A DNA stretch of 64,000 nt, from contig JAKEHO010000096.1 in assembly GCA_022614965.1 (NCBI GenBank), positions 1 to 64,000 on the forward strand, in the 5' to 3' direction. Position numbers and translations under genes: made by a program. This document shows, piece by piece, positions 38,810-48,821 of this stretch. The DNA comes from Gammaproteobacteria bacterium (GTDB lineage: Bacteria > Pseudomonadota > Gammaproteobacteria > JAKEHO01). Below the pieces are notes generated by a model. That model saw nothing but the letters and a program-made list of their open reading frames with translations, had not been told where the DNA came from and did not search any database. Positions within the stretch are counted from its first letter, which is position 1; each line of letters begins with the position of its first letter.

Positions 38810-39904
38810 ATGAACGCGCAGCAAGATCTCCTGCAACGTCTGCACATGGATGTGCCCTTGTTATTTCCCGTCATCTTGATATGCGGCATTGGGCTGGTGG
38901 TGCTATACAGTGCGGCCGGTCAAGACACCGATCTAATTGTTCGGCAGGGCATACGGATCGCCGTGGCCTTGGCGTTGATGTTTCTCGTGGCCCAGATCCC
39001 ACCGGATCAGATCGCACGCTGGTCTCCCTGGTTCTACGGATTGGGTGTTGGCATGCTGGCGTTGGTCCTCGCCGTCGGCGATGTGGGTAAGGGAGCGCAG
39101 CGCTGGTTGGATTTGGGCCTGTTTCAGATTCAGCCTTCTGAGATCATGAAGATTGCTGTACCGATGGTGGTCGCGTGGTACCTCGCAGATAAGTCATTAC
39201 CGCCCGGGTTGCTTCGCCTCATCGTTGCCAGCTTGTTGATCATTATTCCCGTCGTTATGATTGCCCGCCAGCCTAATTTGGGAACGGCAGTACTCGTAGG
39301 TGCGGCAGGTGTTGCTGTTCTGTTCTTGTCAGGGGTCCGGTGGCGCGTGATTGCTGGCGTATGCTTGCTAACGGCGTTGTGTATCCCGCTAATATGGTAT
39401 CTGATGCACGATTATCAAAGGGTGCGCGTGTTGAATTTTCTCGATCCACAACAAGATCCTCTGGGTGCCGGTTGGAACATCATACAGTCGAACATTGCCG
39501 TAGGCTCTGGAGGGCTATACGGCAAGGGCTGGTTAAATGGGACTCAATCCCACCTCGAGTTCTTACCCGAGCGCTCGACGGATTTTGTGTTTGCTGTCTA
39601 TTGTGAGGAGTTTGGTTTCATGGGCGTATCGTTGCTGTTATCACTGTATGCATTTGTCATCATTCGAGGACTGTACATCGCGCTTCATGCTCAGAACACC
39701 TTTGGTCGTCTACTGGCTGGAGGATTGATATTGACGTTTTTTGTCTACATCTTTGTCAATATGGGCATGGTCACCGGACAGCTCCCAGTTGTTGGCATTC
39801 CGTTGCCATTAATAAGCTTTGGCGGCACCTCTTTGGTAACTCTTATGGTGGCATTCGGTATCCTGATGGCCATTCATACGCATCGGAGGCTACTGTCTGA
39901 TTAG
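38810..39904 (+). CDS. rodA: rod shape-determining protein RodA
   Basis: SEDS-family: LGAGWNIIQSNIAVGSGGLYGKGWLNGTQSHLEFLPERSTDFVFAVYCEEFGF; ISFGGTSLV. Confidence 0.97.
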   Translation: MNAQQDLLQRLHMDVPLLFPVILICGIGLVVLYSAAGQDTDLIVRQGIRIAVALALMFLVAQIPPDQIARWSPWFYGLGVGMLALVLAVGDVGKGAQRWLDLGLFQIQPSEIMKIAVPMVVAWYLADKSLPPGLLRLIVASLLIIIPVVMIARQPNLGTAVLVGAAGVAVLFLSGVRWRVIAGVCLLTALCIPLIWYLMHDYQRVRVLNFLDPQQDPLGAGWNIIQSNIAVGSGGLYGKGWLNGTQSHLEFLPERSTDFVFAVYCEEFGFMGVSLLLSLYAFVIIRGLYIALHAQNTFGRLLAGGLILTFFVYIFVNMGMVTGQLPVVGIPLPLISFGGTSLVTLMVAFGILMAIHTHRRLLSD

Positions 39905-39922
39905 CCGGGAAAACCGACACGT

Positions 39923-40912
39923 ATGTTAAAACACATTGGCTATTCCCTGGCGCTCATAATCGTTTGGGCCAGCCTCATCGGCGCCAATATCATAGATCAA
40001 GCGGAACTAAATAAATTTATCGATTCTATGGTGCAACGGCACGAGTTTGACGGCAGCGAGCTGCATTCGCTGTTTCAGCAAGTCAAACTAACGCCCGAGG
40101 TAATCGAGGCCGTGTCGAAGCCTGCCGAGCGCAGGCCATGGTACCGGTATCGGCCTATATTTCTGACCGAGGAACGTATTGGCGGCGGTGTTGAATTCTG
40201 GAGTGCTAACGCAAAGACGTTGGATAGCACAGCGACAACCTATGGTGTCGCACCCCAAGTCGTAGTCGCCATCATCGGGGTCGAAACCCGCTATGGTGCA
40301 AGTACGGGCAGATACCGGGTAATGGATTCCTTGACGACATTAGCCTTTAATTATCCTGAACGCAGCGCGTTTTTTCAGGATGAATTAGAAAATTATTTAT
40401 TGTTGGTGCGGGAGCAGAGTATCGATCCGCTCTCACTCAGAGGGTCATACGCCGGGGCTATGGGAATGCCACAGTTCATCGCCAGTAGTTACCGCCGCTA
40501 TGCCGTGGATTACGACGGAGATGGCGTCAGCGATATCTGGAGCAACCCAACAGATGCAATTGCCAGCGTTGCCAATTACTTGAAGGCGCATGGCTGGCAA
40601 GCGGATAGGGCGATTGCGATCCCTGCAGAGGTTAGGGGTGATCAATATAAGGGGCTGATCGAGCTGGGGATTAAACCTCAGATTGCGCTCGCCCGAATCA
40701 ATGATTACGGCATCCAGCTCGAGGAAAACGTCCCTGATGATGCGTTTGGATCCCTCGTTGCCCTCGAAACCGCCGAAGGACAAGAGTACTGGGTGGGCCT
40801 GACGAATTTTTACGTCATTACGCGATACAACCACAGTCCATTGTATGCAATGGCAATATACCAACTTTCAGAGGCGATCAAGTCCCGGTATGAAGCGGAG
40901 CATAAGGATTGA
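39923..40912 (+). CDS. mltB: membrane-bound lytic murein transglycosylase B
   Basis: IIGVETRYGASTGRYRVMDSLTTLAF; SYAGAMGMPQFIASSYRRYAVDYDGDG. Confidence 0.95.
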   Translation: MLKHIGYSLALIIVWASLIGANIIDQAELNKFIDSMVQRHEFDGSELHSLFQQVKLTPEVIEAVSKPAERRPWYRYRPIFLTEERIGGGVEFWSANAKTLDSTATTYGVAPQVVVAIIGVETRYGASTGRYRVMDSLTTLAFNYPERSAFFQDELENYLLLVREQSIDPLSLRGSYAGAMGMPQFIASSYRRYAVDYDGDGVSDIWSNPTDAIASVANYLKAHGWQADRAIAIPAEVRGDQYKGLIELGIKPQIALARINDYGIQLEENVPDDAFGSLVALETAEGQEYWVGLTNFYVITRYNHSPLYAMAIYQLSEAIKSRYEAEHKD

Positions 40913-41765
40913 AAACCGGATGCATGAGGCCGTCATACTGCGGCTTGCACAAGTGTCATCTCCTCACATCAATCTAGGGCAAGCCCTGACAAGCTTGGTG
41001 CTGGCCACGCTACTGGGGGCCTGCGGCGTTACTGAGAAACGTGACGGTCTGCCTGAAAAGCCGGTCGATGTATCGTCCATTCCAGATGCCGTGCCCCGGG
41101 TTGAAGCGCCGAGCCCCTACGGCAATCCGAAGTCGTATGTGGTCGATGGCAACCGGTATTACGTGATGGACCGTAGCGACGGCTATTTCGAACGCGGAAT
41201 TGCCTCATGGTATGGAACAAAGTTTCACGGACAACGCACTTCCGGCGGTGAACCCTATGACATGTACGCAATGACGGCGGCACACCGTACCCTGCCGATA
41301 CCGACCTACGTACAGGTGACCAATCTACGTAATGGTCGCAAAGTGATAGTCCGCGTCAATGACCGGGGGCCATTTCACCCCAACCGTGTTGTCGATCTGT
41401 CTTATGCCGCAGCAAAGAAACTTGGTATTGTGGGGACCGGCACTGGCCTGGTGGAGGTGCGCGCAATTGATCCGAAAGCGCCAAAGGAGGAGCCGGTCCT
41501 GTTAAGGAGCGCATCTGCGAGCACCAGCACAGGGAGCTTCTACTTGCAGGTTGGCGCATTTGCGAACCTGGCAAATGCCAAGAAGCTCAAAGCACAATTA
41601 GCAGCGATGGGGGAGGCGCTGGTGCGTATCACCCAGGCCGTCGTCTCGGGCCAGACCTTCTATCGTGTGCAAATCGGCCCAATCACGAGTGTCGAGGCCG
41701 CCGATAGCTTGGTCAATACGCTGGCAGGGCTCGGTATTGCCGATCATCAAATCGTTGTCGATTGA
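40890..41765 (+). CDS. rlpA: septal ring lytic transglycosylase / RlpA lipoprotein with SPOR domain
   Basis: lipobox LLGAC; DPBB GIASWYGTKFHGQRTSGGEPYDMYAMTAAHRTLP; NDRGPF; C-terminal SPOR; start chosen at ATG 40890, overlapping mltB by 23 nt. Confidence 0.93.
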   Translation: MKRSIRIENRMHEAVILRLAQVSSPHINLGQALTSLVLATLLGACGVTEKRDGLPEKPVDVSSIPDAVPRVEAPSPYGNPKSYVVDGNRYYVMDRSDGYFERGIASWYGTKFHGQRTSGGEPYDMYAMTAAHRTLPIPTYVQVTNLRNGRKVIVRVNDRGPFHPNRVVDLSYAAAKKLGIVGTGTGLVEVRAIDPKAPKEEPVLLRSASASTSTGSFYLQVGAFANLANAKKLKAQLAAMGEALVRITQAVVSGQTFYRVQIGPITSVEAADSLVNTLAGLGIADHQIVVD

Positions 41766-41845
41766 TTCGATTGGTACTCCCTCGATATCTGCGCGCAATT
41801 TTGCATAAAATAGCTGGTCTTTTTACTTTGAAAGGATCAGTCCTT

Positions 41846-42985
41846 ATGCAATATCTCCGCCACTGCCTGGCGCCGCTGTTGCTGTCTGTTGCCGTTAGCG
41901 GCTTTGCAGCGGCTCCAGTGTTACCGTCTCCGCCGACAGTCGATGCCCAGGCGTATTTGCTGATGGATTACTATAGTGGCGAGTTTCTTGCGGCAATGGG
42001 AATCGACGATCCCGTGGAGCCTGCAAGTGTCACGAAGTTGATGACCGCCTACGTGGTTGCCAGTCAATTGGCTGCTTCCCATATCAGCCTCGACGACAGA
42101 GTGACAATCAGTGAGCAGGCATGGCGGATGGGGGGATCGCGAATGTTTGTCGAGGTAGGCAGGCAGGTCAGTGTTGAGGATCTGCTCATGGGCGTGATCG
42201 TGGAGTCAGGAAATGATGCAAGCGTCGCGCTTGCAGAAAAAATAGCCGGCAGCGAGGAGGTCTTTGCTTCAATGATGAACCAACAGGCAAAGCGGCTGGG
42301 CCTGAATGGAACCAATTTCGTGAACAGCACAGGACTCCCGGATCCGAACCACTACACAACCGCGCGGGATATGGCGATCCTCGCCGCGGCATTGATACGG
42401 GATTTCCCCGATATCTATAAGATGCATTCAATACGCGAATTCACGTATAACGGGATCAAGCAGTACAACCGCAATCAACTGCTATGGCGCGATGAATCGG
42501 TGGATGGCGTTAAGACAGGTCACACGGAGTCGGCAGGTTATTGTTTAGTAGCATCCGCCCAGCGTGGCGACATGCGATTGATTTCCGTGGTGGTGCGTAC
42601 CGCCAGTGAGAAAGCGCGCGTCAATGCAAGTCAGGCACTATTGAACTTCGGATTCCGTTTTTACGAGACCCATAAGCTCTATGGGGCATTCGAACCATTG
42701 GCCAGCGAGCGGATCTGGAAAGGGAAAATTGAGCTTCTGCAACTGGGGCTGGAGGATAATCTCTATGTGACCATACCGCGGGGGCAGTACGAGCAGCTTG
42801 ATGCAACTCTTCATTTAGACACACCGATTGTTGCCCCAGTGGAGAAGGGACAGCCGCTGGGTGCGGTGAAGGTGGCACTGGCGGGGGAGGAGCTGGCCGA
42901 GCGTGCGCTTATCGCTTTACAATCCGTTCCCGAGGGGAGCCTTTTCCAACGGATGGCCGATAGGATCCGATTGCTTTTTAAATAG
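41846..42985 (+). CDS. dacA: D-alanyl-D-alanine carboxypeptidase
   Basis: PASVTKLMTAYV (SxxK), SGNDASVALAE (SxN), VKTGHTESAGYCLV (KTG); trimmed to ATG 41846. Confidence 0.95.
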   Translation: MQYLRHCLAPLLLSVAVSGFAAAPVLPSPPTVDAQAYLLMDYYSGEFLAAMGIDDPVEPASVTKLMTAYVVASQLAASHISLDDRVTISEQAWRMGGSRMFVEVGRQVSVEDLLMGVIVESGNDASVALAEKIAGSEEVFASMMNQQAKRLGLNGTNFVNSTGLPDPNHYTTARDMAILAAALIRDFPDIYKMHSIREFTYNGIKQYNRNQLLWRDESVDGVKTGHTESAGYCLVASAQRGDMRLISVVVRTASEKARVNASQALLNFGFRFYETHKLYGAFEPLASERIWKGKIELLQLGLEDNLYVTIPRGQYEQLDATLHLDTPIVAPVEKGQPLGAVKVALAGEELAERALIALQSVPEGSLFQRMADRIRLLFK

Positions 42986-42993
42986 GAAACGGG

Positions 42994-43854
42994 ATGTCTA
43001 TTGTCTATTTAAATGGAAGCTTTTTGCCGATCAATAAGGCCCAGATATCTGTACTCGATCGGGGGTTCATGTTCGGCGATAGCGTCTACGAGATCATCCC
43101 AGTCTATTCAGGGCAACTCTTCCGGCTAGAGCAACATTTACAGCGACTTGCCAGGAGTCTTGAAGCAATACGATTGGCGAATCCGCTGACGCCCCTTAAA
43201 TGGCAGCAGGTACTCCAGCGTTTGGTGGATGAAAATGGGGCAGGGGATCAATCCGTCTATATCCAGGTAACGCGAGGTGTCGCGGAGCGTGATCACGTGA
43301 TTCCGCCGAACATCGTCCCCACTGTGTTTGCCATGAGCAAACCGATGAAATGCGAACGCGCGCAGACCGGCATTGCTGCGGTAACCCTCATAGATTTTCG
43401 TTGGAAGCGTTGTGACATCAAGGCGACGACGCTGTTGCCCAACGTCCTGCTTCGCCAGGAAGCTGACGACAGGGGAGCGACAGAAGCCATACTGCTGCGA
43501 GACGGACGCGTCACCGAGGGTGCGGCAAGCAACGTCTTTATCGTCTCAGGAGACCTGGTTAAGACTCCGCCCAAGAGTCATCTCCTATTACCGGGTATTA
43601 CGCGCGACTTGGTTTTGGAGCTGCTGGCATCTGCAGGTATCCCTGCCAAGGAGGCCGAGATCGATGAAGGGGAACTTCGTTGCGCTCGGGAGATATGGGT
43701 AACGAGTTCGATGCGGGAGATCGTGCCCGTTGTAGTACTGGATGGGCAACCTGTCGGTGATGGTCGAGCCGGGCCTCTGTGGGAGCGGGCCATATCGCTT
43801 TACCAGGCGTATAAACAAGCACTGGCGGTGCCGCAGGCGGCCAACGTCTCATGA
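42994..43854 (+). CDS. D-amino-acid (D-alanine) transaminase, PLP fold type IV
   Basis: VYLNGSFLPINKAQISVLDRGFMFGDSVYEIIPVY; class IV aminotransferase motifs; directly downstream of dacA. Confidence 0.88.
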   Translation: MSIVYLNGSFLPINKAQISVLDRGFMFGDSVYEIIPVYSGQLFRLEQHLQRLARSLEAIRLANPLTPLKWQQVLQRLVDENGAGDQSVYIQVTRGVAERDHVIPPNIVPTVFAMSKPMKCERAQTGIAAVTLIDFRWKRCDIKATTLLPNVLLRQEADDRGATEAILLRDGRVTEGAASNVFIVSGDLVKTPPKSHLLLPGITRDLVLELLASAGIPAKEAEIDEGELRCAREIWVTSSMREIVPVVVLDGQPVGDGRAGPLWERAISLYQAYKQALAVPQAANVS

Positions 43855-44056
43855 AGTGGTCAATAATTTTTCGCGATGATGAATGAGGGGAGCCGGCCGT
43901 TGGGCAGGGTGATTCCAGACGATAGAGCTTGGGGATCGCTAATCTTTAACGTGTATCGCATGGAGGATGACGGTGCGTCCGTCTAATGTAGGAACCCGGT
44001 AGGCTGGCTGCACGCCGCCAGACCATCGGACCTTAGGGGCCTAAATTCAAGATTGT

Positions 44057-46624
44057 GTGGCAGGCACCATGCCCATCGTTGATGCGGAAATCGAATTAAG
44101 CTGTGCGGGGGCGAATGAAACCTTCAGCGGACCGGACACCGAAAAGCACTATCCCCCCGATCTTGAGCTCGAGCCGCTCCATATCGATATTGATCTTCAT
44201 GTTGATCTTGAAAATGAGGCAGCAAGCGGTACCGTCATCGCCACAGTTAAAGCTCGACGTGATGGCGTACGGCAGTTGAGCCTCGATGCACTGGACTTCG
44301 AAGACCTTGAAGTCTGGGATGTCGATGACAGGGATCTGAATCACCGGTACGACGGCCGTTCGATTATGATCTCCTGGAAAGACCCCTTTGCCCAATCTGA
44401 GGAGCGTCGTGTCGCAGTCTGCTACCGGGTGATCCGGCCTGTCAGCGGCCTCTTTTTTTCCAAGCCGACCGATGCCTACCCAGACGACAGCTGGTATGCC
44501 GCAACCGATCACGAAACAGAACGGGCGAAGTATTGGTTACCCTGCATTGACTTGCCCAACGTCAGAACGACGCTGGATTTTCATCTACGTGCCGATCAGC
44601 GTTTTACGATACTCGCCAACGGCAGCCTGATTGACGAGATTGTGCATGATGATGGGACCAAGACTGCTCATTGGCGCCTTGCCCATCGTTGCCCGAGTTA
44701 CCTTGCATGCTTCGCGATTGGCGAGTTCATGCGCGTGGACGACGAACCGGTCGGCGATATTCCCATTGCGTATTTTACTGTTCGAGACTTCAACGATGAG
44801 GACTTGCGGCGTTCATTTGGGCGCACCCGTGACATGCTCTTATGGATGATAGACAAACTCGGAATGCCGTATCCATTTCCGAAATACTTGCAGTTTGCCC
44901 TGCCATGTTTCTATGGTGCGATGGAAAATATCTCGCTGGTCAGCTGGAACGATATATTCATCCTTGACGAGATCTTGGCGAAAGAGTGGCAGCAGCTAGT
45001 CGATGCGGTCAACGTACATGAAATGGCCCATAGCTACTTCGGTGACGCGGTTGTCTGTCGGGACTTCGCTCATGCCTGGCTCAAGGAATCGTGGGCGACC
45101 TATATGGAGCAATGCTGGCTTGAGGATACCTGCGGCGAGGATGACGCGCTGTATGAGTTTTACCGCAATGCTGTGGCCTATTTTACCGAGGCGAGTGAGC
45201 GTTACCAGCGGCCCATCGTAACGCGGCAGTTTAGATCATCCCGTGATATGTATGACAAGCACCTTTATCCGGGCGGGGCCTGCCGCCTTCACATGCTGCG
45301 GCTTGTTCTGGGAGATGAAGTATTTTGGGGCGCGGTTTCTGATTATTTGAGGCGCTATACCGGCAAGGTCGTCGAGACGGACGATTTTCGGCGAGTTTTG
45401 GAGGAACATTCCGGGCGTTCCTTGGGACGTTGGTTCGATCAGTGGTTTTTCACGCCAGGCTATCCTCTACTCAATGTGCGCTTTAAATATGATGAGGCCA
45501 GCATGCACGGTACTTTCGAGATCGAGCAAAAGCAGGTCGATCGCGACAAGGGTATACCGCCTTTCGTCATTGAGACGGAGCTCGGCTGGACGGTGGATGG
45601 TCAGGATTATTCCCAACCGGTGACCCTCGAACACCCGAAACACACGTTTGTCGTCGATATCGCTAATGCGCCGACCCAAGTACGCTTCGATCCAAAGATC
45701 AGGGTACTTGCAAAGCTCGACTTTAACCCAGGCGATACCTTGCTTCGCCACCAGCTAACTGAGGCCAAGGATGTCGTTGGGCGGATCCTGGCGGCCACGG
45801 AACTGGCAAAAACCGGAAAACACGGTAACGTGCAGGCGATCGTGAACGCGTATTCCAGTGAGGCATTCTGGGGTGTGCGCGTTGAGATGGCAAAGGCCTT
45901 GGGCAGGGTCTCGGTGGAGGCTGCGCTTCAAGGTCTCCTGCAGATCATTGCGATCGAAAATGATCCAAGGGTTCTGGAAACGGTGTTTCATGCGGCGGCG
46001 AAATACCGGGATCCACGTATTAAAGATGCGCTGCTCACCCGTCTCGAAGTGGATCTTCCCTATCGTGGCCAAATGGCGGCCTATGAGGCCTTGGGTGCGC
46101 AACGCGTGGATGCGCCCTGGGAGTTGCTTGTGGAGGCGGCAGCCAAGGAGGACTTCTCGGGCTTCGTACAAGGCGGGGCATTTCGAGGGCTCGCCGCCAC
46201 CCGAAGGACGGAAGCAGTCGAAATCCTGCTGGAGCGGGTTGGCTATGGGACGACGCGGCACAGGGCCCGGCCCGCGGCGGTGGCGGCCCTCGCCGAGCTT
46301 GGCAGTATGCAGGAGCCTGGGAGACGTGAGCAGGTGGTGGATGCGTTGGTTGCGCTGCTCCGAGACCCGGTAGAAAAGGTTCGGCGTGCGGCTGCCGAGG
46401 GGCTCAAAACCGTACATGCCACCGAAGCAATCCAGGCACTGGAAGCCTATCGCGGGATATTGCCGCATCAAGAGCAGGTTAAGCTGGATCGGATGTTGGA
46501 TAAACTCAGAGCGGATGAAAAGCCGACAGAACGTTCGCTGCAAAAACAGCTGGAGGAGTTACGGGATAAATTTCGCTCTTTGGAGGATCGGCTTCAGAAA
46601 CTCGAAGCTACCAGCGAGAATTAA
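44057..46624 (+). CDS. M1-family aminopeptidase with C-terminal HEAT-like repeats and coiled coil
   Basis: GAMEN exopeptidase motif, HEMAH-x18-E zinc motif (HEMAHSYFGDAVVCRDFAHAWLKESW), C-terminal helical repeats, terminal QKQLEELRDKFRSLEDRLQKLEA. Confidence 0.9.
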   Translation: MAGTMPIVDAEIELSCAGANETFSGPDTEKHYPPDLELEPLHIDIDLHVDLENEAASGTVIATVKARRDGVRQLSLDALDFEDLEVWDVDDRDLNHRYDGRSIMISWKDPFAQSEERRVAVCYRVIRPVSGLFFSKPTDAYPDDSWYAATDHETERAKYWLPCIDLPNVRTTLDFHLRADQRFTILANGSLIDEIVHDDGTKTAHWRLAHRCPSYLACFAIGEFMRVDDEPVGDIPIAYFTVRDFNDEDLRRSFGRTRDMLLWMIDKLGMPYPFPKYLQFALPCFYGAMENISLVSWNDIFILDEILAKEWQQLVDAVNVHEMAHSYFGDAVVCRDFAHAWLKESWATYMEQCWLEDTCGEDDALYEFYRNAVAYFTEASERYQRPIVTRQFRSSRDMYDKHLYPGGACRLHMLRLVLGDEVFWGAVSDYLRRYTGKVVETDDFRRVLEEHSGRSLGRWFDQWFFTPGYPLLNVRFKYDEASMHGTFEIEQKQVDRDKGIPPFVIETELGWTVDGQDYSQPVTLEHPKHTFVVDIANAPTQVRFDPKIRVLAKLDFNPGDTLLRHQLTEAKDVVGRILAATELAKTGKHGNVQAIVNAYSSEAFWGVRVEMAKALGRVSVEAALQGLLQIIAIENDPRVLETVFHAAAKYRDPRIKDALLTRLEVDLPYRGQMAAYEALGAQRVDAPWELLVEAAAKEDFSGFVQGGAFRGLAATRRTEAVEILLERVGYGTTRHRARPAAVAALAELGSMQEPGRREQVVDALVALLRDPVEKVRRAAAEGLKTVHATEAIQALEAYRGILPHQEQVKLDRMLDKLRADEKPTERSLQKQLEELRDKFRSLEDRLQKLEATSEN

Positions 46625-46654
46625 GGGCCCGGAGGATCTGCGTCAACGGTAATT

Positions 46655-47023
46655 GTGTCTCTAACCATGGAGATCTTCAAAGAGTTCGTCATTGAAGCAG
46701 CGCACAGTCTTCCCAATCTGCCGGAAGGGCACAAGTGCCGGCGGCTGCATGGACATTCATTCTATATTGCGGTGCATGTCAGCGGGGCGGTCAATACCAA
46801 GTTGGGTTGGGTGATCGATTTCGCCGAGATCGGTGACAAGTTCCAACCGATATTCGCTCAGCTCGATCACACTTATCTCAACGAGATTGAGGGCTTGGAA
46901 AACCCCACCAGTGAAAACCTTGCACGTTGGATTTGGGATCGACTGAAAGTATCGCTTCCGGGGATCTCGAAGATCGTGGTCCGCGAGACCTGTACCGCTG
47001 GGTGTATCTATGAAGGCAGTTGA
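46655..47023 (+). CDS. queD: 6-carboxytetrahydropterin synthase QueD family
   Basis: FVIEAAHSLPNLPEGHKCRRLHGHSFYIAVHV; VIDFAEIGD; LDHTYLNEIEGLENPTSENLARWIW; start may be ATG 46667. Confidence 0.88.
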   Translation: MSLTMEIFKEFVIEAAHSLPNLPEGHKCRRLHGHSFYIAVHVSGAVNTKLGWVIDFAEIGDKFQPIFAQLDHTYLNEIEGLENPTSENLARWIWDRLKVSLPGISKIVVRETCTAGCIYEGS

Positions 47024-47075
47024 TTAGTGGACGCCTAAAGGGAGCGGCGCCCTCGCGTGAGATCGTAGCTGAGCG

Positions 47076-47567
47076 TTAGATGCTACGGCTTTTCGTGCCC
47101 GTATCATTCCCTGGTTTGAGGGTCAGTGCCCCTTGGTAATCAAATGGCACTGGTGCTCCAAAGGTGCCAATCTTGATCTTTCCTTTGAATCGGTACGCCA
47201 GCGCCTCGCTCTGGCTGAGTTCTTGAAACTGGCGGAGTATGCTCGCTAGCGTGCTCGTGACGGCGACACTGGTCATTGCCTCGCCATAGCCCGGAACATT
47301 TATGGCCTCGTTGCTTACACCGCTCGCAAACTCCTCACCATTAATTTCAAGGTCGAAGCGCATACCCTTGATGTCCAAATCGTAATCGTTCGGATTCTGC
47401 ACACGCAGCGTCAAGCGATACTGTTGCTCGAACAGAGTGGCATCCTGCAGTTCAATGTTGGTGAGCGTCAGGCGTGGCGGTTCAAGCGTGGACGGGATCA
47501 AAGCACAACCGCCAAAGACAAGGCTCGCAAAAAGGTAGCAAATAAAACGGGTGTAGAATTGGCTCAT
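47076..47567 (-). CDS. LEA14/WHy-domain-like lipoprotein
   Basis: lipobox FGGCA; TLTNIELQDATLFEQQYRLTLRVQNPNDYDLDIKGMRFDLEINGEEFASG. Confidence 0.75.
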   Translation of the reverse strand: MSQFYTRFICYLFASLVFGGCALIPSTLEPPRLTLTNIELQDATLFEQQYRLTLRVQNPNDYDLDIKGMRFDLEINGEEFASGVSNEAINVPGYGEAMTSVAVTSTLASILRQFQELSQSEALAYRFKGKIKIGTFGAPVPFDYQGALTLKPGNDTGTKSRSI

Positions 47568-47733
47568 TATTTGTACGCGTGGCCAACGGGCCCCTAGTCT
47601 ATTTTTTATTGACAGTATATACCAACGGCGCAGTACTTTGGCGGGCGAAATATGCCCATTTGGGCCGCACCACCGGCGGGCTGGACGTGGGCCCTATGTT
47701 AGAATACTCATGTCTGTTGACTGTGGTTAACGT

Positions 47734-48795
47734 GTGAGATTAGGCCGTCGAGGCGCCAGATCGACGGACGTTATTGAGACTACAGAATTGTTGGGTGATG
47801 GGATAGGGCCAGTGCTGTGTGGATCCGTCCATGCCGTGGCGGATGAGCTGCCGATGAATTTTCGCTTCCATCCAGCGGATATTTCTCTCGAGGCTGGTGA
47901 GCTGAATGCGCGCGTGCTCTACGATGAGGCCTGCTCTTTGATGCATCGGACGGGGCTTGCGTTGAAGTAGCCGACCACCACCAAGACGGAAAGCCCCAAC
48001 GCCGTCATTCGCCAGCTATGTCGGTTTAGTGTGATCCTCCGCCCTGTCATATCGATTAAGCGGATCTCGTCAAACTTTAAGGAAAATGTGTTTCTGTACA
48101 TCGTTCGTATCGCCACTGGGGGCACGTACGACGATCGAGCGCGCCACATCGGAAAGGACGCCGCGGTCACCATACGTATAGTTAAACGCGAACCCACCAG
48201 ATAGGCCGCAACGTTTGCCTTTAAGCGGGCGAGGGCCAAGGGGCTCCGGGTTACTTCCTCGTCGAAACGTACCATACAGCGCATCACAGACGGCCTCTTT
48301 CAATCGGTCGTCGAAGAGGTGCGTCGCGGATTTCCTGACGTACCTCATAAAGTGGAACTCTTCGACGCCTTGCTCGCGAAAATCATCCTTAGGCCACACG
48401 ACTTTCAAGTAGTCTTGGTTCTGAATGAGTACGGCGACTTTCTTGCTAATATGGCAAGCGGATTGGTCGGAAGTCTAGGTACAGGCGCAAGCGGCAACTC
48501 CAGTTTCGATGATAATGACGAAGTCAACGTTGCCATGCTTGATCCTGCTGATGGCACGGCACCGGACATCGCTGGCCAGAATAAGGCGGATCCTACGGCC
48601 ATGCTGCTGGCCTTCGGCATGCTGCTCGATGATATTGACCGCTATGACATTGGTCACGCGGTACGCCTTTCCATCCTTTCTGCAATCAGCGACGGGGAGC
48701 GCACCGAGGATATAGGCGGTTTCCTTGGTACGAGAGAGTTCGTTCAGCGGGTGATTGAGCGCCTACCGGATCACCTCCCTGCGCATGCCGCGTGA
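47734..48795 (+). pseudogene. isocitrate/isopropylmalate dehydrogenase-family gene interrupted by two in-frame TAG codons (47968-47970, 48202-48204)
   Basis: one continuous frame of 354 codons; ELLGDGIGP at N-terminus, FSVILRPVIS, IVRIATGGTYDD, VTSSSKRTIQ, KVELFDALLAKII, VLNEYGDFLANMASGLVGSLG, DGTAPDIAGQNKADPTAMLLAFGMLL. Confidence 0.8.
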
Positions 48796-48821
48796 GAGCG
48801 CTCGCAGGAAGTTCGCAACCG

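Noticed and set aside
45755-46543. 262-aa minus-strand ORF within the M1 peptidase gene
   Set aside because: Shadow of the HEAT-repeat region; no recognisable domain.
47968-48204. TAG recoding (pyrrolysine or amber reassignment) as explanation for the double-amber frame
   Set aside because: TAG is used as an ordinary stop by many core genes here (rplK, rplA, rplJ, rplL, rpoA-region neighbours), so general reassignment is untenable; a pseudogene is more economical, although local readthrough is not excluded.
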